This document shows positions 51,839 to 60,251 of a stretch of DNA of 64,000 bases, in pieces. Position 1 is the first letter of the stretch; each line of letters opens with the position of its first letter. The translations under genes were made by a program, and so were the position numbers. Source of the stretch: Bacillota bacterium (lineage in GTDB: Bacteria; Bacillota; Clostridia; Oscillospirales; Oscillospiraceae); NCBI GenBank assembly GCA_030529825.1, contig JAUMWD010000004.1, forward strand, positions 44,122 to 108,121, written 5' to 3'. Below the pieces are notes generated by a model. The model searched no databases, was not told the origin of the DNA, and was given only the letters and a program-made list of their open reading frames with translations.

Positions 51839-53194
51839 ATGAAAGGCAAGCTTGATATGACTCAGGGCGTCGGCTGGCGCCATGTTCTGATATTCTCTCT
51901 TCCGATTATGCTGGGCAATCTGCTCCAGCAGCTATATAACACCGTTGACGGCATAGTTGTGGGCAAATATGTCTCCGAGGCGGCCCTGGGTGCCGTAGGC
52001 AACTGTGCCAGTCTTACATTTCTGTTCATCGCCATCGCCTTCGGTTTAAGTAACGGCTCGGGCATTGTAGTGGCGCAGTTTTTCGGTGCAAAGCGCGAGG
52101 ACGATGTACGTCGTGCCGCGTCCACCGCGATTCTTCTCCTCTGCGGCGTGGGCATTGCCGGTGTGGTCTTCGGTCTTGCAGGCTCGCAATGGCTCTTGGG
52201 CACGGTGCTCGGCATCAAGGACGAAGAGGTGCTGAAGGAAGCGGTGACCTATTTCAGAATCTACTCCGCAGGCCTGCTGTTTCAATTTCTCTACAATGTG
52301 GTGGCGGCGCTGCTCCGTGCTTTGGGTGACAGCAAGGCAACCCTGTATTTTCTTATCATATCAACCGCAATAAATCTCGGCCTTGACCTGCTGTTTGTTC
52401 TCTCCTTTAGCTGGGGCGTTGCAGGCGTTGCCGCGGCAACGGTGATTGCCCAGTGCATAAGCACCGTGTTTTCTCTTGTGTACATGAACCGCAGGTATCC
52501 CGTATTCCGCTTTAAGCTGAAGGAGCTCAAATATCACAGGGATATGGGCAAGCGGTGTCTGCAGATGGGTATTCCCTCCATGCTTCAGCAGAGCGTTGTC
52601 GCCATAGGCAGTATGTTCATGCAGAGACTTGTCAACACCTTCGGCAAGGCGCTTATGGCGGCCTTCACCGTGGGCAACCGTGTTGAAAACTACATCTTCA
52701 TTCCCATTATGGCCCTCAACGCAGGTATGTCCACCTTCGCAGGACAGAACATGGGCGCAGGAAAGCCCCGGCGTGTCAAGGAATGCTGGAAGCGCGTTAT
52801 GGTCATGTCTCTTGCCTTCTCCGCATTTATCGCGGTGCTTATCTACTCCTTTGCCACTCCCATCTCAACACTCTTCGGCGTTACGGGCAAAAGCCTCACC
52901 ATGAGCGTGGAAATGATACGCTTTATGAGCTTCTTTGTTCTCCTCTTCTCCCTGTATCTCCCCACGGGCGGTCTGCTTCAGGGCGCAGGTGACGCGTTTT
53001 TCGCCATGCTCTGCTCCATGTCCACTCTGGGTGTACGCGTAATCTCCGCATACACCATGGTCTATGCCTTTGATGTTGACTACCACGCAGTTTGGTATGC
53101 GGTACCCATAGGCTGGGTTTGCTGCGTAATTCTCTCCTGGGCCCGCTATTTCAGCGGTGCATGGGAAAGGAAGGCACTTGTTAAAAAAGCATAA
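51839..53194 (+). CDS. MATE-family efflux transporter
   Basis: A 451-residue membrane protein with 12 predicted segments in two homologous halves. Family landmarks are PIMLGNLLQQLYNTVDGIVVGKYV at the start (shown in part) and QNMGAGKPRRVKECWKR in the second half, matching the NorM/DinF fold. It would export cationic drugs or metabolites using Na+ or H+. Own promoter and a terminator shared with the ZIP gene. Substrate unknown. Confidence 0.92.
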   Translation: MKGKLDMTQGVGWRHVLIFSLPIMLGNLLQQLYNTVDGIVVGKYVSEAALGAVGNCASLTFLFIAIAFGLSNGSGIVVAQFFGAKREDDVRRAASTAILLLCGVGIAGVVFGLAGSQWLLGTVLGIKDEEVLKEAVTYFRIYSAGLLFQFLYNVVAALLRALGDSKATLYFLIISTAINLGLDLLFVLSFSWGVAGVAAATVIAQCISTVFSLVYMNRRYPVFRFKLKELKYHRDMGKRCLQMGIPSMLQQSVVAIGSMFMQRLVNTFGKALMAAFTVGNRVENYIFIPIMALNAGMSTFAGQNMGAGKPRRVKECWKRVMVMSLAFSAFIAVLIYSFATPISTLFGVTGKSLTMSVEMIRFMSFFVLLFSLYLPTGGLLQGAGDAFFAMLCSMSTLGVRVISAYTMVYAFDVDYHAVWYAVPIGWVCCVILSWARYFSGAWERKALVKKA

Positions 53195-53198
53195 TAAA

Positions 53199-53232
53199 AG
53201 CTCCCCCACAGGCATGAGCCTTCAGGGGAGCT
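53199..53232. terminator. Terminator between MATE and ZIP genes
   Basis: An 8-bp outer stem (AGCTCCCC with GGGGAGCT) and partial inner pairing, followed by ATTTTATTT on the plus strand and TTTT on the minus. Confidence 0.75.
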
Positions 53233-53239
53233 ATTTTAT

Positions 53240-54097
53240 TTAAACATATACAAGTATTAGGCCCACAAGGGTACCGATGAGCATGAACAGCGCAGGTAGC
53301 TTTGAACGCCACATAAGGATTGCCTCAGGCAGAAGCTCACCGAAAACCACATAGAGCATTGCGCCTGCGGCAAAGCTCAGGGAAAGTGCCAGCCACAACG
53401 GACTTATGAGGCCCAGGGAATAGCCCAGCATTGCGCCGATTATCGTGGGTGCGCCCGACAGGGCGGTGATAATAACCGCCTTCCACTTGCCCATGCCGCC
53501 TGTTATAAGAGGTACGGAAACCGCCATGCCCTCAGGGATATTATGCAGGCCGATGACCACCGCAAGAATAAATCCGCTTCCGCCCACTATGGATCCGGCG
53601 TCGCCTGCGTAGGACGCACCGATTACCATGCCCTCGGGGAGATTATGAAGTGCTATGGCGCAGGCCATTACAACGCCCGCAATGAACAGCTCGGTATTTT
53701 TATTGCCGGACTTCTTGTGCATATGGAAGTGGTCGGCGTGAATAAGCTCATCAAGGTCGTCAGCAGTCTGGGGATGCTCTTCATCAATGTGGGAAATCTC
53801 GGGATTTGTATTGCGGTCAATGAGGTAGTTCAGCAGATATATGAGCAGATAGCCCACAAGAACTCCGCCCACAACAATCCAAAGGTTTGTTTGCTCCGTG
53901 GCGCCCTCCGGCAAAAATGCCTCCTGAATAAGGTCAAAGCAAACCACCGCCAGCATAACGCCGCCTGCAAAGCTCAGCAGCAGGCTTACGACCTTTGTGG
54001 AATCCCGTCGAAGCACCGCGCCCACAAGACCGCCGAGGCCCGTTCCGCCCACACCGGCAATGGTGGTTATTATTACAATCCATGCAAAAGTACTCAT
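53240..54097 (-). CDS. ZIP-family metal transporter
   Basis: A 285-residue membrane protein with eight predicted segments. Metal-binding motifs HNLPEGMVIGA and HNIPEGMAVS (in the fourth and fifth helices) are diagnostic of ZIP permeases for zinc or other divalent metals. A cytoplasmic loop (about 95-135) with EEHPQTADDLDELIHADHFHMH carries His residues that probably bind metal. Own promoter not clear. The start follows GGAGAA. Confidence 0.92.
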   Translation of the reverse strand: MSTFAWIVIITTIAGVGGTGLGGLVGAVLRRDSTKVVSLLLSFAGGVMLAVVCFDLIQEAFLPEGATEQTNLWIVVGGVLVGYLLIYLLNYLIDRNTNPEISHIDEEHPQTADDLDELIHADHFHMHKKSGNKNTELFIAGVVMACAIALHNLPEGMVIGASYAGDAGSIVGGSGFILAVVIGLHNIPEGMAVSVPLITGGMGKWKAVIITALSGAPTIIGAMLGYSLGLISPLWLALSLSFAAGAMLYVVFGELLPEAILMWRSKLPALFMLIGTLVGLILVYV

Positions 54098-54179
54098 TAA
54101 TTTTCTCCGTAAATTTTAACTGCTACTATTTTGCGATTTGCGGCCACGTTTGTCAATAGCTGTCGCTTAAAAAATATGT

Positions 54180-54207
54180 TTGTATTAAGGCGAAAATATT
54201 GTATAAT
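54180..54207 (+). promoter_or_regulatory. Promoter of the 54247 operon
   Basis: TTGTAT (54180-54185), 16 bases, TATAAT (54202-54207). Confidence 0.65.
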
Positions 54208-54246
54208 ATTGTAGATATAGACTAATTATTCAAAAGGAGCTTAACT

Positions 54247-54471
54247 ATGGAAATTAAATATAAGATTTCTGACCGTGCAAAGGAGTTTCTTGCCGAGCAT
54301 CTGCCCGAGGCTCTTGAGGCCGAAACCTGCTTTGCCGCTTTGAAAATGCTCTATGAGCTCATCGATGACAAAGGCTTTGAGGCGCCTAAATACGATAAGC
54401 TCAACGAGTTCGGAATTGAGGCCGACGAAATTTACGACGAAATCTATGAACTCAACTCTATGGAGGAATAA
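54247..54471 (+). CDS. Small acidic protein of 74 residues
   Basis: A short, highly acidic, helix-rich protein with no recognised family. It begins after AAAGGAGC, has its own promoter and is followed 2 bases later by the nitrilase start, whose GGAGGAA lies inside this gene's end. The tight spacing suggests that it is translated as the first gene of the nitrilase-Dus unit. It may be a small partner or a leader. Confidence 0.65.
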   Translation: MEIKYKISDRAKEFLAEHLPEALEAETCFAALKMLYELIDDKGFEAPKYDKLNEFGIEADEIYDEIYELNSMEE

Positions 54472-54473
54472 TA

Positions 54474-55397
54474 ATGAAGGATTTAAAGAACACCTGCCGC
54501 ATCGCTTTAGTACAGGCTACCCCCGTAATGTTCGACAAGGCAAAGGGCCTTGAAAAAACTCTCGGTCTCATTGAGGACGCCGCAAAGCAGAATGCAGAGC
54601 TTATCGTCTTCCCCGAGCTTTTCATCCCCGGATATCCCTATGGCATGACCTTCGGCTTCACCGTGGGCAGCCGCAATGCCGACGGGCGCAAGGACTGGAA
54701 GGTTTACTACGATAATTCCATCCTTGTTCCCGGTCCCGAAACCGAGGCTCTTGGAAAGGCCGCAAAGGCAGCAAACGCCTACCTCAGCATCGGTGTTTCC
54801 GAGCGCGTTGAGGAAAGCGCCACTTTGTACAACACCAATATTATCTTCAACCCCCAGGGCGAGCTTGTATATGTTCACCGCAAGCTGAAACCCACAGGCG
54901 CAGAGCGCGTTGTATGGGGCGATGCGGACAAGCTCTACTTCCCCGTTGTTGATACCCCCTGGGGCAACATGGGCAGTCTTATCTGCTGGGAAAGCTATAT
55001 GCCTCTTGCCCGCGTTGCTCTCTACGAAAAGGGCGTAAGCATTTACATTTCCCCTAACACCAATGACAACGACGAGTGGCTTGCCACCATTCGTCACATC
55101 GCTATTGAGGGCCACTGCTACTTCATTAACAGCGATATGTACTTTAAGCGCTCCGACTATCCCGCCGACCTGCATTGCCCCGAGGAGATTGCCCGTCTCA
55201 ATGAAACCGTATGCCGCGGCGGCAGCTGCATTGTTGACCCCTACGGTCACTATGTCACCGAGCCCGTTTGGGATAAGGAAGAGATCATCTATGCAGACAT
55301 CGATATGCAGGCAGTTCCCGCAAGCCGCATGGAGTTTGATGCCTGCGGTCACTATTCCCGCCCCGATGTTCTGAAGTTTGAGTTTCTTGACGAATGA
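54474..55397 (+). CDS. Nitrilase/carbon-nitrogen hydrolase
   Basis: A 307-residue hydrolase with the complete nitrilase triad: Glu in VFPELFIPGYPYG (about 42-54), Lys in HRKLKPTGAERVVWG (about 136-150) and Cys in LICWESYMPLAR (about 163-174). The sequence around these is closest to aliphatic nitrilases and cyanide hydratase-type enzymes and less close to amidases, so a nitrile substrate is likely. Middle gene of the small-protein, nitrilase, Dus unit. Confidence 0.9.
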   Translation: MKDLKNTCRIALVQATPVMFDKAKGLEKTLGLIEDAAKQNAELIVFPELFIPGYPYGMTFGFTVGSRNADGRKDWKVYYDNSILVPGPETEALGKAAKAANAYLSIGVSERVEESATLYNTNIIFNPQGELVYVHRKLKPTGAERVVWGDADKLYFPVVDTPWGNMGSLICWESYMPLARVALYEKGVSIYISPNTNDNDEWLATIRHIAIEGHCYFINSDMYFKRSDYPADLHCPEEIARLNETVCRGGSCIVDPYGHYVTEPVWDKEEIIYADIDMQAVPASRMEFDACGHYSRPDVLKFEFLDE

Positions 55398-56359
55398 TGA
55401 TTTATGAATGCGCCCCCATGGAGGGGGTTACGGACTACATATTCAGGCAGGTGCAAAGCCGTCTTTTTGCACCTGCTGACCGCTACTATACGCCCTTTAT
55501 TTCTCCCACGGCGACTCATCTTTTCACCGCCCGTCAGCTTCGGGAATTGACACCCGAAAACAATGAGGGAATAAACCTCATCCCCCAGCTCATCGGCCAC
55601 AATGCCGATGACTTTCTCTGGGCGGCCACGGAGCTGAAGGCCATGGGCTATGACGAGGTCAATTTCAATTTAGGTTGTCCCTCGGGCACGGTTGTGGGTA
55701 AAAAAAAGGGCTCCGGTCTTTTATCCGAGCTTAAGCTTTTAGAAGAATTCTTCGACGAAGTATTCGAAAAAGCCCCCGTGGAGATTTCCGTCAAAACCCG
55801 CATCGGCAAGGAAAATCCCGAGGAGTTTGCCGCAATTTTAGAGCTTTACAACCGCTACCCCATAAAGGAGCTTATCATCCATTCCCGTCTGCAGACGCAG
55901 CAATACAAGGGCACGCCGAATCTCGAGGCATGGCGCAGCGCTTCGGAATGCAGCCGCGCGCCCCTTTGCTATAACGGAGATATTTTTGACAGGAATTGCG
56001 CCGAAAGCTTTCTTTCCGCTTATCCCGACACAAAAAGCATTATGATTGGCCGCGGGCTTGTGGCCAATCCCAATCTCATAGGCGAATTAAAGGGCGCACC
56101 GCCCGTCACCAAGGCACAGCTTGAGGAATTTCACGCATCCGTGCTTCAGGGCTGTATCCGTCGCACACCCCAGGAAAAGCCGCTGCTTCTTCACCTCAAG
56201 GAATTCTGGTTTTACTTCTCCTGCAGCTTTGAGGATGCAGACAAGGCTCTGAAGGCAATCCGCAAATCCCAGCACCTCGGCGACTATAATGCCGCCGTAA
56301 GTTCACTTTTCCGCAGCTGCGAGCTTCGCGAGCCTGCGGGTTTCCGCGCAAAACCGTAA
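55394..56359 (+). CDS. tRNA-dihydrouridine synthase (Dus family)
   Basis: FMN enzyme that reduces uridine to dihydrouridine in tRNA. About 321 residues. The N-terminal APMEGVTDYIFR is the FMN-binding block. NFNLGCPSGTVVGKKKGSGLL holds the catalytic Cys (shown in part), and KTRIGKEN follows. Overlaps the nitrilase stop by 4 bases (ATGA). Some members in this family are also annotated as NifR3-like. Which of DusA, DusB or DusC it is cannot be told. Confidence 0.9.
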   Translation: MMIYECAPMEGVTDYIFRQVQSRLFAPADRYYTPFISPTATHLFTARQLRELTPENNEGINLIPQLIGHNADDFLWAATELKAMGYDEVNFNLGCPSGTVVGKKKGSGLLSELKLLEEFFDEVFEKAPVEISVKTRIGKENPEEFAAILELYNRYPIKELIIHSRLQTQQYKGTPNLEAWRSASECSRAPLCYNGDIFDRNCAESFLSAYPDTKSIMIGRGLVANPNLIGELKGAPPVTKAQLEEFHASVLQGCIRRTPQEKPLLLHLKEFWFYFSCSFEDADKALKAIRKSQHLGDYNAAVSSLFRSCELREPAGFRAKP

Positions 56360-56372
56360 AGGAAGTAAAAAG

Positions 56373-59225
56373 ATGTTAAGAAATAAAGGAAGATTCTTAT
56401 CGTTTCTGCTGATTCTGTGCATTGTTCTGTCGCTCTTTGCCGGGATCGGAGTCAGCTCCTTTGCCGCAGGAGGCACAAAAAACAGCGGCACACGCCATGT
56501 GCTCTGCACCGCCTTAAGCAGTCAGGCAGAGGCTTATTACAAGGGCGAGTATTCATGGGACAGCATGAGCGAGTTAGAGGGTGTTGACACAGACAGCTCA
56601 CTTGCCGCCATGAGTGGTGAGCTCTATGACGAGCTTCAGGAGCTTATGAGCAACACCATGACTGACTCCGTAAGCTACAAGAGTCTCACAAGCTATTGGC
56701 AGGATACCGATGCCTCCGGCGGCTCCGGTGATGCAATTCTCTTTTACAGTGACCATATAAGCTCAAGCTACAACCGCGAGCATGTCTGGCCCAAAAGCCG
56801 CGGCAGCTTCTATCAGAAGAACGCGGGAAGCGACCTGCACCATCTCCGTCCCACGGACAACGACATAAACTCCACCCGCGGCAATCACACCATGGGCGAC
56901 GTTGTGGGCGTTCTTTCAAGCTACAGCACCGCCTCCAACGGCGGCAAAACCGTTCTTTACTACAATGCAGGACTTGACCTTGTGGAGGTCAATGACGACA
57001 TCAAGGGCGATGTCGCCCGCATTCTGCTGTATGTATATGTCCGTTGGGGACAGCCTAACCTTTGCGAGGATATTGCCTCCTCAAAGCTTCCCGCCTTTGA
57101 CTCCGATGACAGTGACAACAACGGTCAGGCAGTAATCGAGGACCTTGACACTCTCCTTGAGTGGTGCGCGGAGGATCCCGTGGACACCTGGGAAATGAGC
57201 CGCAACGACTGCGTGCAGAACATTCAGGGCAACCGCAATGTATTCATCGACTATCCCGAATACGCATGGCTTATCTTCGGGCGCGAGGTACCCGTAGACA
57301 TGAGCACTCCCTCCGGTGAGAATCTCGATATGGTGTCCTATGACCTCAAGGCTGAATCGAACAACGAGGCATACGGCTCCGTCAGCGTTTCCGGCATGAC
57401 CGTAAACGCCCTGCCCAAAGCAGGCTACATCGTCGCAGGCGCCGAGGTTTACCCCGAGGGCAGCGCCGTTCTCACGCAGAAGGGCAGCAGCTTCACCGTA
57501 AGTCGGCTCAAGAGCGACTGCACCGTAACAGTTATTTTTGAAAAGGCGCAGCAGGTGACGCTCTCCTACTCCGCGCCTGCCGATATTCCCTCCACAACGC
57601 TCATGGCAGGAAGCAGCGTAACGCTTCCCACCTGCTCCGCCGCTGTTGAGGGCTACAGCTTCCTGGGCTGGACGGAAAATACCACAGACGAAACCACCAC
57701 CGAGCCTTCTTATTTTAAGGCCGGCAGCTCCTACACCGTTAGCAGCAGCAAAACACTCTATGCCCTGTACACCCGCACAGAGACCGGCGACAACCCCGGC
57801 GGGAACGCGGAGCTTGTGACAAGCGCCCCCGCAGACTGGAGCGGAAGCTATGTCTTCGGCGTTGCGGGCAAAGAGGTCATGATGACAAACGGCACCTCCG
57901 GCAAAACCTATCTCGGCGTCACCGATGCCGTCTTTGACGGAAACAGCATTACAAACGCAGGCGACAGCAATATTTTCACACTTGAGAAAGTGGGCGGCTA
58001 CTACGCGATCCGTGATTGCAGCGGCGCATATCTCAAATGCGGCGGCGCAAAGAGCGTAACTCTCGATAGCAGCAAGAGCTCCGTCAGCAGTGCTGACACC
58101 GCATATCTGTGGAGCATCGGAGCAGGCAAGATTTCCTCCGCAGTCGCCTCCTACGGAAATCTGCAGTACAATTCCTCGGCACCGCGCTTCACCACCTACA
58201 CCAGCAATCAGACCGCAATCGGTCTCTACCGCGTGGGTAATGCCGCCGTTTCCTATTACTCCACCTTCGGCACCGCAGCACACTCCCACAGCTACACCGT
58301 CACGGTTGTAGCTCCTACCTGCACAGAGCAGGGCTACACGGTTTACACCTGCACCTGCGGTGACAGCTATGTTGCCGATTACACCGACACCGTGGGGCAC
58401 AGCTTCGGCGCTTGGAAAACCTTATCCGCCGCCACCTGCACCGAAGACGGAAGCGCGGCACGCTATTGCAGTGTCTGCGGCGCAGCCGAAAGCAAGGTAA
58501 TTTCCGCGCAGGGCCACAGCTTCGGCGCCTGGAAAACCGTATCCGCCGCCACCTGCACCGAAGACGGAAGCGCGGCACGCTATTGCAGTGTCTGCGGCGC
58601 AGCCGAAAGCAAGGTAATTTCCGCGCAGGGCCACAGCTTCAAAAACGGTATCTGCACCATCTGCGGCTACGCGGACAATCCCTTCACCGATGTTATTGCG
58701 GGAACACCCTATTTTGAAGCAATTCTCTGGGCCTATCACCACGAGCCCAAGCAGATAAGCTCCGGCTTTACCGCCACGGAGTTCCGTCCGGGCGAAAGCT
58801 GCACGAGAGGTCAGGTCGTTACCTTCCTATGGCGTGCCGCCGGTGAGCCACAGCCCGAAAGCAGCGATTGTCCCTTCGTCGATGTCAGCGAAAGCAGCCC
58901 CTACCGCACAGCCATCATCTGGGCGGCGGAAAACAACATCACCACGGGCTTTGACGCCACCCACTTTGCTCCCTCACGGAGCGTAACACGCGCACAGTTT
59001 GTAACCTTCCTCTGGCGCTATCTCGGCACACCCACAGCCGAAGATGCAAGCAATCCCTTTGTCGATGTCAGCGAAAGCTCCGTCTACTATCCCGCCATTT
59101 TGTGGGCAGCTGAAAAGGGCGTAACCCAGGGCTACGGCAGCAATGACTTCCGTCCCGACACGGTTTGCACCCGCTGGAATGTTGTACTCTTCCTGCGAAG
59201 AGCTCTTGAGGAGGCAGCCGCATGA
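56373..59225 (+). CDS. Secreted endonuclease I with SLH anchor
   Basis: A 950-residue exoprotein. A signal peptide (1-32) ends in FAAG. The endonuclease I domain (about 33-300) has SYNREHVWPKS with the catalytic His and DLHHLRPTDNDINSTRGNH. It is followed by an InlB-B-like domain (GYSFLGWTENT, about 370-465), a beta-rich domain with repeated NITNAGDSN-like turns (475-620), three CxxC modules with near-identical DNA (about 625-775, two of them tandem), and three SLH domains (about 775-945) with FRPGESCTRGQVV and FAPSRSVTRAQFV. It would be cell-wall anchored and cut DNA outside. The role may be DNA scavenging or biofilm DNA. The ribosome binding site is AAGGAAG. Confidence 0.9.
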   Translation: MLRNKGRFLSFLLILCIVLSLFAGIGVSSFAAGGTKNSGTRHVLCTALSSQAEAYYKGEYSWDSMSELEGVDTDSSLAAMSGELYDELQELMSNTMTDSVSYKSLTSYWQDTDASGGSGDAILFYSDHISSSYNREHVWPKSRGSFYQKNAGSDLHHLRPTDNDINSTRGNHTMGDVVGVLSSYSTASNGGKTVLYYNAGLDLVEVNDDIKGDVARILLYVYVRWGQPNLCEDIASSKLPAFDSDDSDNNGQAVIEDLDTLLEWCAEDPVDTWEMSRNDCVQNIQGNRNVFIDYPEYAWLIFGREVPVDMSTPSGENLDMVSYDLKAESNNEAYGSVSVSGMTVNALPKAGYIVAGAEVYPEGSAVLTQKGSSFTVSRLKSDCTVTVIFEKAQQVTLSYSAPADIPSTTLMAGSSVTLPTCSAAVEGYSFLGWTENTTDETTTEPSYFKAGSSYTVSSSKTLYALYTRTETGDNPGGNAELVTSAPADWSGSYVFGVAGKEVMMTNGTSGKTYLGVTDAVFDGNSITNAGDSNIFTLEKVGGYYAIRDCSGAYLKCGGAKSVTLDSSKSSVSSADTAYLWSIGAGKISSAVASYGNLQYNSSAPRFTTYTSNQTAIGLYRVGNAAVSYYSTFGTAAHSHSYTVTVVAPTCTEQGYTVYTCTCGDSYVADYTDTVGHSFGAWKTLSAATCTEDGSAARYCSVCGAAESKVISAQGHSFGAWKTVSAATCTEDGSAARYCSVCGAAESKVISAQGHSFKNGICTICGYADNPFTDVIAGTPYFEAILWAYHHEPKQISSGFTATEFRPGESCTRGQVVTFLWRAAGEPQPESSDCPFVDVSESSPYRTAIIWAAENNITTGFDATHFAPSRSVTRAQFVTFLWRYLGTPTAEDASNPFVDVSESSVYYPAILWAAEKGVTQGYGSNDFRPDTVCTRWNVVLFLRRALEEAAA
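58395..58628 (+). repeat. Two 117-bp tandem repeats in the exonuclease
   Basis: Units 58395-58511 and 58512-58628 match at 114 of 117 positions. Each codes for 39 residues of a CxxC module (TCTEDGSAARYCSVCG). The near identity suggests recent duplication or ongoing gene conversion. Confidence 0.9.
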
Positions 59226-59620
59226 AAAGCATGATGACAACAAACATCTATATGCCGCGGGGTGTCGTGGCAGTGGTGGGCGCCTGCCTTCCCGAAGCAC
59301 ACCCCGAGGGCTTCAAAATCATCGCTGACATGGCAGACGAGGTTTACACCCTCTGTCTCGAAGAAACACATATCAACATGGCGGTCACAAAGATTGGCGC
59401 CATGTTGAGCACGGGGCGGGTAACAAAGCTCATTTTCGCCTCCGTTGACCGTTCTCCCCATTGCACGCAGCTTCACTACATTAAGCACGAAATTGAGCGC
59501 ACCATGAAGCTTGAAATTGAGGTTTTGGACTATGTTGTCCCGGAGGACAAGCCCGTTTTAGTTTCTGACAAGGCCATTGATATGTCAAAGTCTTTAGCAA
59601 AGCTCGCCGAAATCTATTAA
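59222..59620 (+). CDS. Protein of unknown function, 132 residues
   Basis: A soluble alpha/beta protein with no recognised family. GVVAVVGACLPEAHPEGF, YTLCLEETHINMAVTK and CTQLHYIKHE carry two Cys and several His that could bind metal. It overlaps the stop of the SLH endonuclease gene (ATGA) and uses GAGGAGG 7 bases upstream, so it is expressed with it. It has no signal peptide and is likely cytoplasmic. Confidence 0.6.
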   Translation: MKSMMTTNIYMPRGVVAVVGACLPEAHPEGFKIIADMADEVYTLCLEETHINMAVTKIGAMLSTGRVTKLIFASVDRSPHCTQLHYIKHEIERTMKLEIEVLDYVVPEDKPVLVSDKAIDMSKSLAKLAEIY

Positions 59621-59665
59621 ACGCACCGCAAATTGCGTTTTAAAATTCTCTTCCAACAGAGAAAG

Positions 59666-59705
59666 AAAAAAATCCGACAATGCATCTGCATTGTCGGATT
59701 TTTTT
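59666..59705 (+). terminator. Terminator of the nitrilase-to-59620 run
   Basis: A 19-bp stem (AAAAAAATCCGACAATGCA with its complement) with a 2-base loop and T-run. Confidence 0.93.
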
Positions 59706-59773
59706 CGCAACAGGTTCGAAAGAAGCCGTGAAGCTCCGGAATTCATCACCCGCGGCTACCTAATGATACGAAA

Positions 59774-59887
59774 TTATGCTTCGTAGCCGAATACCTTATC
59801 GAGCCATGCAAATTCATCAGCTGCATTGGACTCATTGGTGAGAATGAAGTAACGGATAACGCCGTAAACTGCCTTAAAGAATTCCAT
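59774..59887 (-). CDS. 37-residue small protein
   Basis: A short gene with a strong GGAGGAAAAACA before the ATG at 59887 and a clear stop at 59774. The peptide starts MEFFKAVYGVIRYFIL (amphipathic, hydrophobic) and ends in an acidic half with DEFAWLDKVFGYEA. It has a well-formed promoter upstream with an 18-bp dyad inside its spacer. No family is recognised. A membrane-active or regulatory small protein is possible. Confidence 0.6.
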   Translation of the reverse strand: MEFFKAVYGVIRYFILTNESNAADEFAWLDKVFGYEA

Positions 59888-59931
59888 TGTTTTTCCTCCA
59901 AAAACATGTGTATTTGACTATTTCCACCATT

Positions 59932-59960
59932 ATATTAGCATAAGCATTTGCTTATGTCAA
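59932..59960 (-). promoter_or_regulatory. Promoter with 18-bp dyad inside spacer
   Basis: Minus-strand TTGACA (59955-59960), 17 bases, TAATAT (59932-59937). The spacer holds CATAAGCA-AA-TGCTTATG (59939-59956), two perfect 8-base arms. A repressor bound there would block the promoter of the 37-residue gene. From 59961 to 60190 the gap is AT-rich with nothing else seen. Confidence 0.65.
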
Positions 59961-60198
59961 TATACTTTTTGTTTTATAACTTTAATAAATGGATTTATAT
60001 TTCATTTTTGTAAGCGTTTTGTTACACACAAAATTTACAATACACATTTGAATTAATCTGTTGAATATATGCTGCAGTCAAATAGGAATTTGTTTTAGTT
60101 AATTTTCAATCAACATTTTTACTTATTTTATCAAAAGAAAAACACTGCTTTTTAAACTTTTTAACATTTTCGGAATGCGCACAAAATTTCAGGCAAAA

Positions 60199-60226
60199 AA
60201 ACAGGCTTGCCGAAGCAAGCCTGTTT
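60199..60226 (-). terminator. NSS-transporter terminator
   Basis: A 12-bp stem (AAACAGGCTTGC with GCAAGCCTGTTT) with a CGAA loop; on the minus strand it is followed by TTTT. Confidence 0.9.
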
Positions 60227-60251
60227 GAATATTAATTTGCTACACGGGGTA

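Noticed and set aside
57081..58400. 439-codon minus-strand frame over the endonuclease gene
   Set aside because: Compositionally odd, no start signal; the plus-strand protein has signal peptide, domain order and SLH repeats.
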